Source: Schoenoplectus triqueter | Lineage: Eukaryota > Streptophyta > Magnoliopsida > Poales > Cyperaceae | Assembly (NCBI GenBank): GCA_964058805.1 | Contig: CAXKVV010002144.1 | Span: 496,001-560,000, forward strand | Reading direction: 5' to 3' | DNA length: 64,000 nucleotides | In this document: positions 62,501 to 64,000 of the stretch, one piece after another | Layout of the letters: the number at the start of each line of letters is the position of its first letter | How positions within the stretch are numbered: the stretch's first letter is position 1 | The notes under the pieces: model-generated | What the model was told of the DNA's origin: nothing | What the model saw: only the letters and a program-made list of their open reading frames with translations | Database searches by the model: none | Position numbers and translations under genes: made by a program

Positions 62501-64000
62501 GTACTGCCGAAAATGAGTCCGGGATCGCAAAACAAGAAAACGAGACCCGACGCCCTCGGTATCGCCGAAAATGAGTACGGGAGGGCAAAACATTAAAAAC
62601 GGGACCCGACGCCCTCGGTACCTCCGAAAATGAGTTCGGTCGCCCAAAATAAGAAAACGAGACCCGACGCCCTCGGTGTCGCCGAAACCGATTCCGGAAG
62701 TGCAAAACATGAAAACGGGACCCACGCCCAGGGTACCGCCGAAAACGAGTCCGGGAGCGCAAAACATGAAAACGATACCCGACACCCTCGGTACCGTCGA
62801 AAACGAGCCGGGAGCGCAAAACATGAAAACGAGACCCGTCGCCCTCGGTAATGCTGAAACCGAGTTCGGAGGGCGAAAACAGGACCCGACGCCCTCGGTA
62901 CCGCCGAAACCTAGTCCGGGCGCAGAAAACCTGAAAACGGGACCCGACGACCTCGGTACCGCCAAAAATGAGTTCGGGTGCCCAAAACATGAAGACAAGA
63001 CCCGACGCCCTCGTTACCGCCGAAAATGAGTTTGGGAACGCAAAAAAAGAAAACGGGACCCGACGGCCTCGGTACTACCGAAGCCGTGTCCGGGAGGGCA
63101 AAATATGAAAATGGGACCCGACGCCCTCGTTACCGCCGAAAACGATATCCGACACCCTCTGTACCGCCGAAAACGAGTCCGGTAGCGCAAAACATGAAAA
63201 CGAGACCCGACGGCCTCGGTATCGACGAAAATGAGTACGGGAGCGCAAAACATGAAAACGGGACCCGACGCCCACGATACCGCCGAAACGAGTCTCGGAG
63301 CACTAAACATGAAAAAGTGACCCTACACACTCGGTACCGCCCAAACCGTGTTCGGGCGTGCAAAACATGAAAACGGGACCCGACGCCCTCGTAACCGACG
63401 AAAATGAGTCCGGTAGCGCAAAATATGAAAACGGGACCCAACGCCCTCGTTACCGCCGAAAACGAGTTCGGGAGTGCACAATATGAAAACGGGACCCAAC
63501 GCCCTCGTTACCGCCGAAAACGAGTTCGGGAGTGCACAACATGAAAACGAGACCCAACGCTCTAGGTACCGCCGAAATTGAGTCCGGGCGCGCAAAACAT
63601 GAAAACAAGACCCGACGGCCTCGGTACTACCGAAACCGTGTCCGGGAGGGCCAAATATGAAAACGGGACCCGACGCCCTCGGTACCTCCGAAAATGAGTT
63701 CGGGCGCCCAAAATAAGAAAACGGGACCCGACGCCCTCGTTACCGCCGAAAATGAGTCCGGTAGCGCAAAATATGAAAACGGGACCCGACGCCCTCGGTA
63801 CCGCCGAAAATGAGTCCGAGAGCGCAAAACATGAAAACGAGACCCGACACCCTTGGTACCGTCGAAACCGAGTCCGGGCGCGCAAAACATGAAAGCGGAA
63901 CCCGACGGCGTCGGTACTACCGAAACCGTGCCCGGGAGGGCAAAATATGAAAATGGGACTCGACGCCCTCGATACCGCCGAAAACGGGTCTGGGAGCGCA

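Larger units (their letters stand above)
53278..64000. repeat. 58-bp CpG-rich tandem satellite, right block (about 185 monomers, runs off the window)
   Basis: Successive ATGAAAA words at 53538, 53596 and 53654 give the 58-bp period. The monomer has two similar halves, starting GAAAACGGGACCCGACG and GAAAACGAGTCCGGGAGCG, of about 31 and 27 bp. It is about 62% GC with about nine CpG and an 8-bp palindrome CGGTACCG (a KpnI site). Variants fall into classes, for example second halves ending GCGCCCAAAATAAG against GAGCGCAAAACATG. Lone first halves occur near 57640, 58475, 59830, 61435 and 63138. Long frames here are open in all three minus-strand frames because the monomer has few stops and 58 is not a multiple of 3. 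They are not genes. Confidence 0.95.

Noticed and set aside
53249..64000. Many long frames on the minus strand (up to about 370 codons) with a repeating Phe/Arg/Ser-rich peptide
   Set aside because: They are translations of the 58-bp satellite. The same peptide appears in all three frames because 58 is not a multiple of 3 and the monomer has few stop words on that strand. There is no start context, domain or unique sequence.
53278..64000. CRISPR-like array
   Set aside because: The repeats are contiguous and vary throughout. There are no unique spacers or cas genes, and the setting is a plant genome.

Overview
This window looks like a repeat-rich, probably heterochromatic stretch of a flowering-plant nuclear genome. 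I see no ordinary single-copy gene. The plant assignment rests on Ty3/gypsy polyproteins of the Tat lineage (dual RNase H, no chromodomain), a spliced gene with a plant mobile domain (PMD), plant-type TATA and G-box motifs, and GT...AG introns of 65-78 bp. The species cannot be named from the sequence.

Layout. Positions 1-216 are AT-rich flank. Positions 217-686 and 53278-64000 are two parts of one tandem satellite with a 58-bp, GC- and CpG-rich monomer. The array is split by one composite insertion, 687-53277, flanked by the 5-bp target duplication CCGCC. That insertion is a full-length minus-strand LTR retrotransposon (the outer element) with very long LTRs: 5' LTR 46341-53277 and 3' LTR 687-7638. 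A second member of the same family (the inner element, plus strand, 18079-42250) has jumped into its gag-pol gene. The inner element has 6.04-kb LTRs (18079-24121 and 36207-42250) and the target duplication GTATC. The uninterrupted target can be recognised because the inner element carries the same gag-pol sequence at 28206-28210.

Coding content. Each element has one giant gag-pro-pol frame. In order it encodes a capsid-like gag region, a CHHC knuckle, an aspartic protease, an acidic linker, a second CHHC knuckle, RT, gypsy RNase H, archaeal-type RNase H and integrase. Both copies are broken. The outer copy is split by the inner element, has a TAA between RT and RNase H, and lacks 132 bp of the second RNase H. 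The inner copy has a TGA inside the integrase core. Between pol and the 3' LTR lies a gene on the opposite strand. In the outer element it has six exons joined by five introns, all phase 1, and encodes about 1,011 aa including a PMD. The inner element has lost the PMD exons but keeps a three-exon, phase-1 remnant (about 265 aa) with an almost unchanged C-terminal domain. Pol and this gene converge on a 1.75-kb spacer holding a tandem duplication of about 242 bp.

Regulation and structure. The LTRs carry a conserved TATATAAA core promoter followed by 4.3-4.5 kb of downstream LTR. The outer LTR has a G-box cluster upstream of the TATA, internal 36- and 62-bp tandem repeats, and a 1.3-kb AT-rich block. 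The inner LTR ends in a 146-bp duplication that carries a second primer-binding site inside the LTR. In both elements, inverted-repeat arms of about 55 nt flank the LTR/PBS junction. LTR pairs differ by roughly 0.3% by eye, so both insertions are young, with the inner necessarily the later.
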